A DNA stretch of 6,389 nt from Acetobacteraceae bacterium (GCA_027489135.1 JAIYAI010000163.1:1-6389), one strand, 5' to 3'; shown: positions 1 to 6,355, counted from the stretch's first letter. Translations and numbers: made by a program. The notes: generated by a model not told the origin, from the sequence alone.

Positions 1-1446
1 ACGGACCCAGACTCCGGAACCACGCTGACCTACGGCCTCAGCGGTACCGATGCGGCGCTGTTCAACATCAACGCCAGCACCGGCGCGGTGACCTTCAAGA
101 CGGCACCGAATTTTGAGGCGCCGGCCGACAATGGTGCCAACAACGTCTACGACATCACCGTCACCGCCTCCGACGGCACGTTGACCGGCAATAAAGCGGT
201 CGCGATCACCGTTACCAACGTCAACGAAAAGCCACTTGTGACGTCCGGCACCACCGCGAACTTCGCCGAAAACGGCACGGGCGTGGCCTACCAGGCGACG
301 GCGACCGATCCGGATGCCGGCACCACGCTGACTTACAGCCTGAGTGGCAACGATGCCGGGCTGTTCAACATCAACGCCGGCACCGGCGCGGTGACCTTCA
401 AGACGGCGCCGAATTTCGAGGCGCCGGCCGACAACGGGTCCAACGACGTCTATGACATCACCGTGACGGCTTCAGACGGCACCCTAGCGGCGAGCCAGTT
501 GGTGGCAATCATGGTGACGGACGTGAATGAGGCGCCGGTGATCACCTCCGGAGCGACGGCAAGCGTCGTTGAGAACCGCACGGGCGTGGCCTACCAAGCG
601 ACGGCGACCGATCCGGATGCGGGCACCACGCTGACCTACGGCCTCAGCGGTACCGATGCGGCGCTGTTCAACATCAACGCCAGCACCGGCGTGGTGACCT
701 TCAAGACGGCGCCGAATTTCGAGGCGCCGGCCGACAACGGATCCAACAACGTCTATGACATCACCGTGACGGCTTCCGACGGCACCCTGACGGCGAGCCA
801 GTTGGTGGTGATAATGGTGACGGACGTGAATGAGGCGCCGGTGATCACCTCCGGAGCGACGGCGAGCTTCGCCGAGAACGGCACGGGCGTGGCCTATCAG
901 GCGACGGCGACCGATCCGGACGCGGGCGCCACGCTGACCTACGGCCTCAGCGGTATCGATGCGGCGCTGTTCAACATCAACGCCAGCACCGGCGTGGTGA
1001 CCTTCAAGACGGCACCGGATTTCGAGACACCGAGGGATGCCGGGACGAACAACTTCTACGATTTCATCGTCACGGGCTCCGACGGCAGCCTGACGGCGAG
1101 CCAGGCGGTCGCCATTACCGTCACCGACGTGAACGAGACTCCGGCCTTCGTTGAGACAGTAGCCTTCTTCGAAGGTGCCGCCGGCGCCGTTTACCGGGCC
1201 GACCTCAGCGGCGACTTCGTTGCCACCAGGCTGACCTACAGCTTGAGTGGCGTCGACGCGGCGCTGTTCAACATCGTTGCACGGACGGGCGTCATCACCT
1301 TCAAGGCGCCACCCGATTTCGAAGCGCCGGGTGATGCCGGACCGAACAATGTCTACGAGCTTACGATCGCTGCAACCGACGGTCTGACCACGTCTAGCAG
1401 AGACTTGGCCGTTGTCGTCGTCGATCAGGTCGATGTCGTGCCCGGT
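1..1446 (+). repeat. Tandem 303-bp repeats encoding 101-residue cadherin-like domains
   Basis: The units share one phase. The ITSG-type boundary recurs at 238, 541 and 844, and the matching position of the divergent next unit is 1147, so the period is exactly 303 bp. The window opens inside a partial copy (1-237). Three full copies follow (238-540, 541-843, 844-1146), then a fifth, diverged copy (1147 to about 1446) that is one codon shorter. Identity is very high in places: 511-560 and 814-863 are the same over 50 bases. The last copy keeps the protein pattern but differs widely at DNA level. More copies probably lie upstream. Confidence 0.92.
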
Positions 1447-1941
1447 GCAGGCAACGCCATCATTGTGGACGGTACGGCCAGAGCCGATCGCATTGCCGGC
1501 GGCACGGGTGATGATGTCCTGAGGGGTGCAGGCGGCGCCGATACCATGATAGGCGACCTTAATAATGATACTCTGACCGGCGGCATGGGCCAGGACTCCC
1601 TGTTAGGGCAGGGTGGCGCCGATGCGTTCCGGTATGCGTTTGCCGCCGAAGGCGGCGACCTGATCGGTCAATTCCGTGCGATAGACCGGGTCGAAGTTTC
1701 CGCTGCGGGGTTCGGTGGTGGCCTCGCTCCGGGCGTGAACCTTGTCGCCACCGTCCAGTACGTCGAGAACGCGACAGGCCTGTCCACGGCGGCGGCAGGA
1801 ACCGGACAATTCGTCTTCAACACGGCGGCCCAGACACTGGCCTGGGACGCCGATGGGAGTGGCGGCAGCGACGCGGAGATCCTTTTCACGCTGATCGGCG
1901 CGGTCGGCTTCTCCGGCGCGAGTATAGTTGTCATTGCGTGA
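1..1941 (+). CDS. Cadherin-like repeat / RTX secreted adhesin, C-terminal part (5' end outside window)
   Basis: The reading frame is open from base 1 to the TGA at 1939-1941, giving 646 visible residues. Any GTG or ATG inside it, such as the GTG at 88, is internal; the true start is upstream. Visible layout: about five cadherin-like units of about 101 residues, each with an A/T-D-P-D-x-G turn, LTYxLSGxDAxLFNI, TGxVTF, an FExPxDxG segment, YDIxVTASDG and a closing VTDVNExP linker whose acidic residues are of the calcium-binding kind. Next come five RTX nonapeptides (1498-1632), then about 100 residues of the kind found at type I secreted protein C-termini, including an LAWDADGSG motif and a hydrophobic tail ending VVIA. 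Family knowledge suggests export by an ABC/MFP/TolC system and calcium-dependent folding outside the cell, with a likely role in adhesion or biofilm. No catalytic domain is visible. The ligand is unknown, and no secretion genes lie in the window. The C-terminus appears natural, not cut by the IS that begins 9 bp later. Confidence 0.9.
   Translation, partial: TDPDSGTTLTYGLSGTDAALFNINASTGAVTFKTAPNFEAPADNGANNVYDITVTASDGTLTGNKAVAITVTNVNEKPLVTSGTTANFAENGTGVAYQATATDPDAGTTLTYSLSGNDAGLFNINAGTGAVTFKTAPNFEAPADNGSNDVYDITVTASDGTLAASQLVAIMVTDVNEAPVITSGATASVVENRTGVAYQATATDPDAGTTLTYGLSGTDAALFNINASTGVVTFKTAPNFEAPADNGSNNVYDITVTASDGTLTASQLVVIMVTDVNEAPVITSGATASFAENGTGVAYQATATDPDAGATLTYGLSGIDAALFNINASTGVVTFKTAPDFETPRDAGTNNFYDFIVTGSDGSLTASQAVAITVTDVNETPAFVETVAFFEGAAGAVYRADLSGDFVATRLTYSLSGVDAALFNIVARTGVITFKAPPDFEAPGDAGPNNVYELTIAATDGLTTSSRDLAVVVVDQVDVVPGAGNAIIVDGTARADRIAGGTGDDVLRGAGGADTMIGDLNNDTLTGGMGQDSLLGQGGADAFRYAFAAEGGDLIGQFRAIDRVEVSAAGFGGGLAPGVNLVATVQYVENATGLSTAAAGTGQFVFNTAAQTLAWDADGSGGSDAEILFTLIGAVGFSGASIVVIA
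1498..1632 (+). repeat. RTX calcium-binding nonapeptide repeats (5 x 27 bp)
   Basis: Five consecutive nonapeptides fit the GGxGxDxUx pattern: GGTGDDVLR, GAGGADTMI, GDLNNDTLT, GGMGQDSLL and GQGGADAFR. The third is degenerate. In known proteins of this type such repeats form a calcium-loaded parallel beta-roll after secretion and precede the C-terminal secretion signal, as they do here. Only five repeats is a short array. Confidence 0.88.
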
Positions 1942-1946
1942 GGGGC

Positions 1947-1950
1947 CTAA
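1947..1950. repeat. Left flank of IS701 element, possible target-site duplication (ctaa)
   Basis: The four bases before the left terminal repeat are ctaa. This fits the YTAR target I recall for IS701-family elements. The four bases after the right end (6029-6032) are ctat, so the pair agrees at three of four positions. It may be a decayed duplication, or the two ends may not come from a single simple insertion. Confidence 0.4.
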
Positions 1951-1968
1951 TACTACTGTGTCATAAGA
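1951..1968 (+). repeat. IS701 left terminal inverted repeat
   Basis: TACTACTGTGTCATAAGA pairs with the reverse complement of the right end, TACTACTGTGTCACAAGA, with 17 of 18 identical. The base outside differs between the two ends, so the tip is placed at 1951. The restored stop codon of the transposase (TAG on the minus strand, 1953-1955) lies within this repeat. Confidence 0.88.
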
Positions 1969-3262
1969 TTGAAGGGCTGCGTGAATCGTTTACAGCAGGG
2001 GCATCGCGGTAATCGGCGCGCCAATGCGGTCTCGATGATGGCTCGCATGGTGGCGATGGAGTTGGTGACGTGCCGCTCAGGCCTGATCGGGGGCTCCCCG
2101 CGGTCGCCAAGTTGCGGGAACGGCAGGCGCCGAGAAGCATGGCGTGGTGCGTCGGGCTGAGGGGGGAATCGTCGCCCGTTCGGCGACCAGAAATCCGTAG
2201 GCTGCGATGCAGAGGGTGGCGTGGTGGTGGAATCCCCTCCAGCCGCGGCCCTCGTAGTGGCCGAGACCGATTTCCTGTTTCAGTTCCTGATAGTCGCGCT
2301 CGACCCGCCAGCGCAGCATGGCGTGGCGGACGAGCTTCGTGCGACTGGTGGTGGCTGGCAGCGTGGATAGCCAGAACTTGCTCAGCTCGGCCACACCGAC
2401 CGGCCATTCGATCAGGCACCATTCCTCGGCGCGCGGCGTGGCGGCCTTGGAGTCACGATGGGCTGGGCGGACACGAACGGTGGCAAAGCGGGACGCGAGC
2501 GGCGCATTCGTGCCCTCGCGCCAGGTCACTCGACGCCAGGCGGTGTCAGGCAGTGCTGCAGCAAGCTCCTTCACGGAGACAGGCTTGTGGTCTGCGCTGC
2601 GCCTGACGCGGGTCGAGGGTCGGCCTCGCCCGCCGCGGGGTTTGACCGGTAGGGGCGCCTGGCCCGGCGGCCAGAGGCTGGCGGAGGATTGGATGCCAAC
2701 GACATAAGTCAGCCCGAGTGCGGTGATGCCCTCCCGGAAGCCAGTATCCACGCCGTAGCCGGCGTCGGCCAGTACGACGCCGAGTGGGATGCCGTCGGCC
2801 TTTGCGGCGCGGATCTGCGCAAGCGCGATCTGCGGCTTGGTGGCGAAGGGCAGCGCCTCCGGCACGCCGGCCTTGCTGCGTCGGGCTGCATCCTCGGCCC
2901 AGGACGGCGGCAGGTAGAGACGCCAAGCCACCGGCAGGCTGGCGTGCTCGTTGGCGACCGAGAGGCTGACCGCGACCTGACAATTGTCCTGCTTGCCGAG
3001 TTGACCGCAGTATTGCCGCGCGACGCCGACCGAGTGCGTGCCCTTTTTCGGGAAGCCGGCATCGTCGATGATCCAGGCCTGGATCGGCGCGAGCTGCTGG
3101 ATCGCGGGCAGCACGCGGGCACGGACCACGGCAAGCACCGCCGCATCGGACCAGTCGGCTTTGGCGATGAGGTGGTGGAGCGACTGGTGCGTCGCTTGAA
3201 CCCGGCCAGGCTCGACCCGGGCCGCTATCGGCTCGATGCTCTTGCGGTCGCCAGGCAGCAGG
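1953..3262 (-). pseudogene. IS701-family DDE transposase, main (3') fragment, with a C-terminal frameshift
   Basis: Read leftward from the IS66 junction, the frame continues PGDRKSIEP, then LHHLIAKADWSDAA, then the catalytic core. WIIDDAGFPKKG carries the first acidic residue (about residue 107 of the rejoined protein), VVLADAGYG the second (about 207), and RDYQELKQEIGLGHYEGR the conserved glutamate region (about 363-371). GVARQYCGQLGKQDNCQVAV is a typical family signature. A GTG at 3136-3138 could serve as a start but would lose about 80 N-terminal residues; the frame plainly continues upstream of it. The present frame stops at 2077. Dropping one base from the G5 run at 2089-2093 opens a tail with IRPERHVTNSIATMR and RCPCCKRFTQ, ending at TAG 1953-1955. 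That tail matches the normal C-terminus as I know the family. Rejoined and corrected, the protein would be about 476 residues. Confidence 0.9.
3255..3262. repeat. IS66 target-site duplication, left copy (gcagcagg)
   Basis: The bases gcagcagg touch the left tip of the IS66 element and recur exactly at 5820-5827 next to its right tip. Eight bases is the duplication size characteristic of the IS66 family. Removing one copy together with the element rejoins the IS701 transposase codons in frame as AGLLLPGDRKSIEP. Confidence 0.95.
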
Positions 3263-3284
3263 GTAAGCGTGCACCGACGGCTAC
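3263..3284 (+). repeat. IS66 left terminal inverted repeat
   Basis: The tip GTAAGCGT is identical to the tip of the right end read on the other strand. Over about 22 bases the two ends agree at about 15 positions (GTAAGCGTGCACCGACGGCT against GTAAGCGTCCGCCATCGACT). GTAAG tips are typical of IS66 elements. Confidence 0.9.
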
Positions 3285-3306
3285 GGCGTCGGCGGTGTGA
3301 CGCGGC

Positions 3307-4927
3307 TCAGGCGGCGTCGGGCCGCAGGTTCCACGGGGCGAGATCGCCGATGCGGTTGATGGGGTGGTCGGCGATGCGGTCCAGGAGCGCGCGCAGATAC
3401 GCCTGCGGGTCCCAGCCATTCATTTCCGCGGTGCCGACCAGGGTGTAGATGATCGCCGCGCGCCTGCCGCCCTCGGGTGATCCGGCGAACAGGCAGTTCT
3501 TCCGCCCCAGCGCGAGCGGACGCATCCGCCGCTCGGCGGCGTTGTTGTGCAGGCAGGCGCGGCCGTCGCGCAGCACCGTCGTCAGCGCGCCCCATTGCGC
3601 CAGCGTGTAGCGGATCGCCTTCGCCAGGTCCGACTTGCCGGAGATCCGCCGCAGCATCGCCTCCAGCCAGGTGTGCAGGTCGGCCATGATCGGCGCCGAG
3701 CGGGCCTGGCGTGCGGCAAGGCGCGCCTCCGGCGGCTGGCCGTGGATCTCGGCCTCGATGGTGAACAGCGGCTGCATACGCTCGATGGCCTCGCGCACCA
3801 GCGGGCTGCCGTTCGCTAGCAGCTCATCGTGGAAGTAGCGCCGCGCATGCGTCCAGCATGCCGCCTCGACGATCCTGCCGCTCTCGTAGAGCGCGTTGAA
3901 CCCGGCGTAGGCGTCGGCCTGCAGGATGCCCTTGAAGTCGCTCAGGCGCCGTTGTGGGTGCTCGCCCTTCCGGTCCGGCGTGAACTCGTAGAGCACCGCG
4001 GGCGGATCGCGCCCGCCGAACGGTCGATCGTCTCGCAGATAGGCCCAGAACCGCGCCGCCTGCGTCCTGCCGCGGCCGGGTGAGAGCATCGGCATGGGCG
4101 TGTCGTCGGCATGCACCCGTGGCCCGGCCAGGGCGTGACGACCGATGAACGCGGCCATGGGCTCGGCCAGCGCGGCCGACCTGCCGACCCAGCCCGCCAG
4201 CAGCCCGCGCGGCAGATCCAGCCCGTCGCGGGCGTAGATCTCCGACTGCCTGTAGAGCGGGAGGTGGTCGCAGTACTTCGAGACCAGCACATGGGCCAGC
4301 AGCCCGGGGCCCGGCCTGCCGCGCTCGATCGGCAGCGAGGGCATCGGCGCCTGCGTCATCGCCTCGCAGGTCCGGCACGAGAATGCGGGCCGGACGTGGC
4401 GCACGACCTCGAACCGGCCGGGGCGGTATTCGAGGATCTCCGTCACGTCCTCACCCACCTTGCGCAGCACGCCACCGCAGGCGCAGCCCTCGGCGGGCAG
4501 GTGCTCGACATTCCGCCGCGGCAGGCTGTCCGGCAGCGGCTTGCGGCCGCGGCCGCCGCGCCTTCTCCTCCGGCGCCTTGGCGCTGGCCGCCTCGTCCTC
4601 GGCGTCGTCTGTGCCACCCGATGCGGCGATGTCGGCCAGCACCTCGTCGAGCCGAAACTCTAACTGCTCGACCTCGCCCGTCAGCCGCTCCGACGATCGG
4701 CCGAACCGCTCGTGCCGGAGGCGCGCGATCTGCACACGCAGCCGCTCCGCCTCAAGCGTCTTGGCCTGCAGGCCGAGCTCCGCGATGCGACGGGCCGTGC
4801 GCTCTTCGGCCAGCTCCCCGCGCAGCGCCGCGATCATCGCCATCAGGGCGGCGGGATCCTCGGGCAGTGCGCTGTCGGCGTGCGGCGTCACGCCGGAATC
4901 GTCCCAGATGTCGCCGCGTCGGCGCAA
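3307..4927 (-). pseudogene. tnpC: IS66-family transposase TnpC, split by a frameshift
   Basis: This is the DDE transposase of the IS66 element, in two overlapping frames. The N-terminal frame starts at TTG 4927, four bases after the tnpB stop, or possibly at GTG 4891. It gives a leucine-rich, probably coiled-coil segment with LRHERFGRSSERL and ends at 4451 after an out-of-frame tail. The C-terminal frame takes over near 4545-4562 ([16 protein letters not shown]) and runs to TGA 3307-3309. It has a CACGG/CRTCE zinc-finger-like segment, [11 protein letters not shown] with the first catalytic Asp (about 4102-4107), LQADAYAGF with the second Asp, [18 protein letters not shown] with the catalytic Glu, and the usual IS66 C-terminal domain ([15 protein letters not shown]). 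One extra base or two missing bases would explain the shift. Corrected length is about 527 residues from the GTG, normal for the family. Sequencing error in the GC-rich palindrome is a real alternative. Confidence 0.9.
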
Positions 4928-4931
4928 GGGC

Positions 4932-5282
4932 CTACACCGCGATCTCGGGCTTCCAGCTCGGCGTCGGCGTGCGCCAGTCCAGGCCTTCCAGCAGCATCGC
5001 CAACTGCGCCGTCGTCAGCGTCACCACGCCCTCGCGCGCGATCGTCGGCCAGATGAACCGGCCCTTCTCCAGGCGCTTGGCCAGCAGCACCAGGCCCTGG
5101 CCGTCCCACCACAACGCCTTCAGCAGATCGCCCCGCTTGCCGCGGAACAGGAATAGGTGGCCGGAGAACGGGTCCGCCTTCAGCGCGGTCTGCACCTGCG
5201 CCGCCAACCCGTCGAAGCCCTTGCGCATGTCTGTCGCGCCGAGCGCGAGGTGCACGCGCATCCCGGCATTCAGCGCCAGCAT
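4932..5282 (-). CDS. tnpB: IS66 accessory protein TnpB (IS66 Orf2-like)
   Basis: This 116-residue protein has the usual Orf2 length and signatures: ATDMRKGFDGLAAQVQ, DPFSGHLFLFRGKRGDLLKALWWDGQGLVLLAKRLEKGRFIWP. It is required with TnpA and TnpC for IS66 transposition, but its biochemical role is not settled. The ATG start (5282-5280) overlaps the tnpA stop by one base as TGATG. A strong GGAGG ribosome-binding site lies four bases upstream, inside the end of tnpA. This arrangement implies translational coupling. The stop TAG is at 4934-4932, with tnpC starting just after. The gene appears intact. Confidence 0.95.
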   Translation of the reverse strand: MLALNAGMRVHLALGATDMRKGFDGLAAQVQTALKADPFSGHLFLFRGKRGDLLKALWWDGQGLVLLAKRLEKGRFIWPTIAREGVVTLTTAQLAMLLEGLDWRTPTPSWKPEIAV

Positions 5283-5707
5283 CAGCCCTCCAGCACCGCC
5301 GCCAGCCGATCCAGTACCTCCGGCGCGATCGCCTCGGATACCCGCAGCATGCGGCCGTTCCGCAGCACCACCTCAACCATTGCAGCCGACTTGCCCGCGC
5401 GCTCGGCAGATCGGCGCGACGGCATCGGCTGGCGTGGCTTCTCCTTCGGTGGCGCGTCCTCCACGATGCGGACCGGCACCAGCGCCGGGGCCGCATCTGC
5501 GCGCACCACGCCCGGCATCGTCCCCTCACGGATCTGGCGACGCCATTCGAACAGCAGGCTCCGGCTTACGCCCTGCCGATCGGCCACCGCCGCGACCGAT
5601 GAGCCGGGCCGCGATACCTCCTCGACCAGCGCCAGCTTCTGCTCCAGCGTCCAGCGACGACGACGCGCCACCACGCTGATCACCTCGTCCAACCGACCGT
5701 CCGGCAA
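5282..5707 (-). CDS. tnpA: IS66 accessory protein TnpA (helix-turn-helix)
   Basis: This 141-residue protein is the first gene of the IS66 operon. Its N-terminal half has a helix-turn-helix of the transposase orf1 type: RRRRWTLEQKLALVEEV, then SSVAAVADRQGVSRSLLFEWRRQIREG (about residues 16-60). The C-terminal half (VEVVLRNGRMLRVSEAIAPEVLDRL) is typical of IS66 TnpA. Its likely role is to bind DNA at the element ends. The chosen start is TTG 5707-5705, preceded by GGGGTAAGG with AAGG five bases or fewer from the start. No ATG lies nearby in frame. The stop TGA overlaps the tnpB ATG. The gene appears intact. Confidence 0.9.
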   Translation of the reverse strand: MPDGRLDEVISVVARRRRWTLEQKLALVEEVSRPGSSVAAVADRQGVSRSLLFEWRRQIREGTMPGVVRADAAPALVPVRIVEDAPPKEKPRQPMPSRRSAERAGKSAAMVEVVLRNGRMLRVSEAIAPEVLDRLAAVLEG

Positions 5708-5710
5708 CGA

Positions 5711-5730
5711 CCTTACCCCTAGGCTTAAGG
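5711..5730 (-). promoter_or_regulatory. Inverted repeat covering the tnpA ribosome-binding site
   Basis: On the minus strand the leader reads CCTTA, ten bases, TAAGG, then TCG and the tnpA TTG. The 5-bp stem would pair away the Shine-Dalgarno-like AAGG. The element holds about 112 bases between its right tip and tnpA, and I see no convincing -35/-10 promoter there. A leader hairpin of this kind could limit translation from transcripts entering from outside, as known for other IS families; for this element that is inference. Confidence 0.3.
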
Positions 5731-5797
5731 GCGACAGCGGATTTCCGTTCCACCCAGCAGCCAGGCAGGTCAGCCGATCAGCGCACCGCGCCGCAAG

Positions 5798-5819
5798 GCA
5801 GTCGATGGCGGACGCTTAC
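5798..5819 (-). repeat. IS66 right terminal inverted repeat
   Basis: Read on the minus strand from 5819 it begins GTAAGCGTCCGCC. The first eight bases match the left tip exactly and about 15 of 22 match overall. The right copy of the 8-bp duplication follows directly. Confidence 0.9.
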
Positions 5820-5827
5820 GCAGCAGG
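5820..5827. repeat. IS66 target-site duplication, right copy (gcagcagg)
   Basis: It is identical to 3255-3262. On the minus strand it encodes part of the leucine run in the IS701 transposase, where the IS66 entered. Confidence 0.95.
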
Positions 5828-5949
5828 AGCCCAGCGCAATACTGCTGAGCCGGAGCGACCCAATCAGCATGCCCAAGCGCGTCCCCGAGCGCCTCGACAT
5901 AGGCTGAAAATCGCGATCCACTGCCGCCCGACCAGGATGAGAGAGACAT
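5820..5949 (-). pseudogene. IS701-family transposase, N-terminal (5') fragment cut by IS66
   Basis: The fragment encodes the first 43 residues, including SRFSAYVEALGDALGHADW and QQYCAGLLL, which resemble IS701 transposase N-termini. ATG 5949-5947 is chosen because GAGG lies six bases upstream. A GTG at 6021-6019 in the same frame would begin inside the terminal repeat and is less likely. Past 5820 the frame runs into the IS66 end and gives a short out-of-family tail (RKRPPSTALRR) that stops at about 5770. The rest of the gene lies left of the IS66, at 3262 and below, in matching frame. Confidence 0.9.
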
Positions 5950-6010
5950 GCACCGCCTCAGTGCGTCTGAATCTCCATCCGTACGAAAGCGATGACGAAT
6001 CGGGCAAGCT

Positions 6011-6028
6011 TCTTGTGACACAGTAGTA
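6011..6028 (-). repeat. IS701 right terminal inverted repeat
   Basis: The reverse complement TACTACTGTGTCACAAGA matches the left end at 17 of 18 positions. About 61 bases separate it from the transposase ATG. No clear promoter is visible there; a TTGCCC / TACGGA pair 18 bases apart is too weak to call. Confidence 0.88.
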
Positions 6029-6032
6029 CTAT
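6029..6032. repeat. Right flank of IS701 element, possible decayed duplication (ctat)
   Basis: It differs at the last base from ctaa at 1947-1950, so a 4-bp target duplication is possible but imperfect. Confidence 0.35.
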
Positions 6033-6036
6033 GAGC

Positions 6037-6053
6037 GCTGGCTCGCTGCCAGC
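6037..6053 (+). terminator. Hairpin just outside the IS701, possibly the displaced adhesin terminator
   Basis: GCTGGC and GCCAGC form a 6-bp stem with a 5-base loop. Without the IS it would lie within about 25 bases of the adhesin stop codon, where a terminator is expected. No T-run follows, so an intrinsic terminator is uncertain. Confidence 0.2.
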
Positions 6054-6089
6054 CGAGACGAAGCGGCGCCGCGACGGGAGCCGCTGACC

Positions 6090-6350
6090 GTGCGGATGCC
6101 CATCGAACTCGTACCCGGCCACTACTGGGTCACGCGTGATGAGATCGCGTTCGACGGCGGCTCCATGCCGATCACCGCCACCATCCGCCGCGTCCTCCGT
6201 TTGATTTTCGTGGCGGCGATCTACCATGACGCGCCGAGTCGTTCGCCGCCAACCATCGCCCGCGAGTTGCTGCAGGACATAATGCACTGGCTCCACGCTG
6301 GCCCATCCAAACGGAACCTAGTGGACTGCCCCATTCAGAGGATTCCCTGA
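6090..6350 (+). CDS. Small hypothetical protein (86 residues), not recognised
   Basis: The frame begins at GTG 6090, with GGGAG nine bases upstream; ATG 6096 is an alternative. It ends at TGA 6348-6350. Third positions are G/C-rich through the first two thirds and less so at the end, suggesting real coding with a doubtful tail. The frame is open upstream to base 6027, at the edge of the IS, so this could also be the remnant of a longer gene cut by the IS701. Visible features: a charged N-terminal part, RRVLRLIFVAAIYHD as a possible short hydrophobic helix, and ARELLQDIMHWLHAG as a probable amphipathic helix. There is no signal peptide. The order FDG, R-rich segment, AAIYHD, then helix faintly recalls the phage-type DUF1353 fold, but the resemblance is too weak for a name. 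The ORF antisense to it looks like a shadow. Confidence 0.45.
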   Translation: MRMPIELVPGHYWVTRDEIAFDGGSMPITATIRRVLRLIFVAAIYHDAPSRSPPTIARELLQDIMHWLHAGPSKRNLVDCPIQRIP

Positions 6351-6355
6351 ACGGG
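6330..6355 (+). terminator. Imperfect hairpin over the stop codon of the small ORF
   Basis: CCCATTCAG and CTGAACGGG pair at eight of nine positions around an 8-base loop. The stop TGA (6348-6350) sits in the right arm. No T-run follows, so it is only a possible terminator. Beyond it, 6356-6389 shows nothing I can support. Confidence 0.25.

Larger units (their letters stand above)
3263..5819 (-). mobile_element. Complete IS66-family insertion sequence
   Basis: The element is 2557 bp, with tips GTAAGCGT on both strands and an exact 8-bp duplication outside. It holds the three standard IS66 genes on the minus strand: tnpA (5282-5707), tnpB (4932-5282) and tnpC (3307-4927). They are packed as an operon, with tnpA and tnpB overlapping by one base. 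tnpC is frameshifted, so movement would need read-through, a programmed shift, or help from another copy. The perfect duplication suggests the insertion is fairly recent. Confidence 0.95.
1951..6028 (-). mobile_element. IS701-family insertion sequence, interrupted by an IS66-family element
   Basis: The limits are set by near-perfect terminal inverted repeats at 1951-1968 and 6011-6028. The element spans 4078 bp; without the inner IS66 (2557 bp) and one 8-bp duplication it is 1513 bp, a normal size for the family. It carries one transposase gene on the minus strand, starting near the right end and ending inside the left terminal repeat. The gene is broken twice, by the IS66 insertion and by a one-base frameshift, so the element cannot make its own intact transposase as read. 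It could still be moved by an intact copy elsewhere. It sits 9 bp after the stop codon of the adhesin gene. Confidence 0.9.

Noticed and set aside
1..1446. Repeats considered as a CRISPR or other short-repeat array
   Set aside because: The period is 303 bp, coding throughout and in frame with no spacers; these are protein domain repeats.
1961..2422. 153-residue minus-strand ORF at the IS701 left end
   Set aside because: It is a third frame over the transposase C-terminus. The family-like tail is in another frame, reached by dropping one G.
2546..3274. 242-residue minus-strand ORF and the + strand ORF 2689-3300
   Set aside because: Both lie over the IS701 transposase core in other frames and have arginine-rich, non-family translations.
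4111..5679. 522-residue ORF on the + strand across IS66
   Set aside because: It is antisense to tnpA, tnpB and tnpC, with a low-complexity Arg/Ala/Pro/Ser-rich product. It is an expected shadow of GC-rich coding sequence.
5712..5716. cttac as the right end of the IS66 element
   Set aside because: It resembles an inverted GTAAG tip, but the flanking bases do not duplicate gcagcagg. The cttac ending at 5819 has the longer match and the exact 8-bp duplication.
5978..6007. TTGCCC / TACGGA as a promoter for the IS701 transposase
   Set aside because: Only the -35-like half resembles the consensus; the -10-like half matches two of six positions.
5958..6296. 112-residue minus-strand ORF crossing the IS701 right end
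   Set aside because: It runs across the IS boundary and opposite a better-supported + strand ORF; its translation resembles no family.
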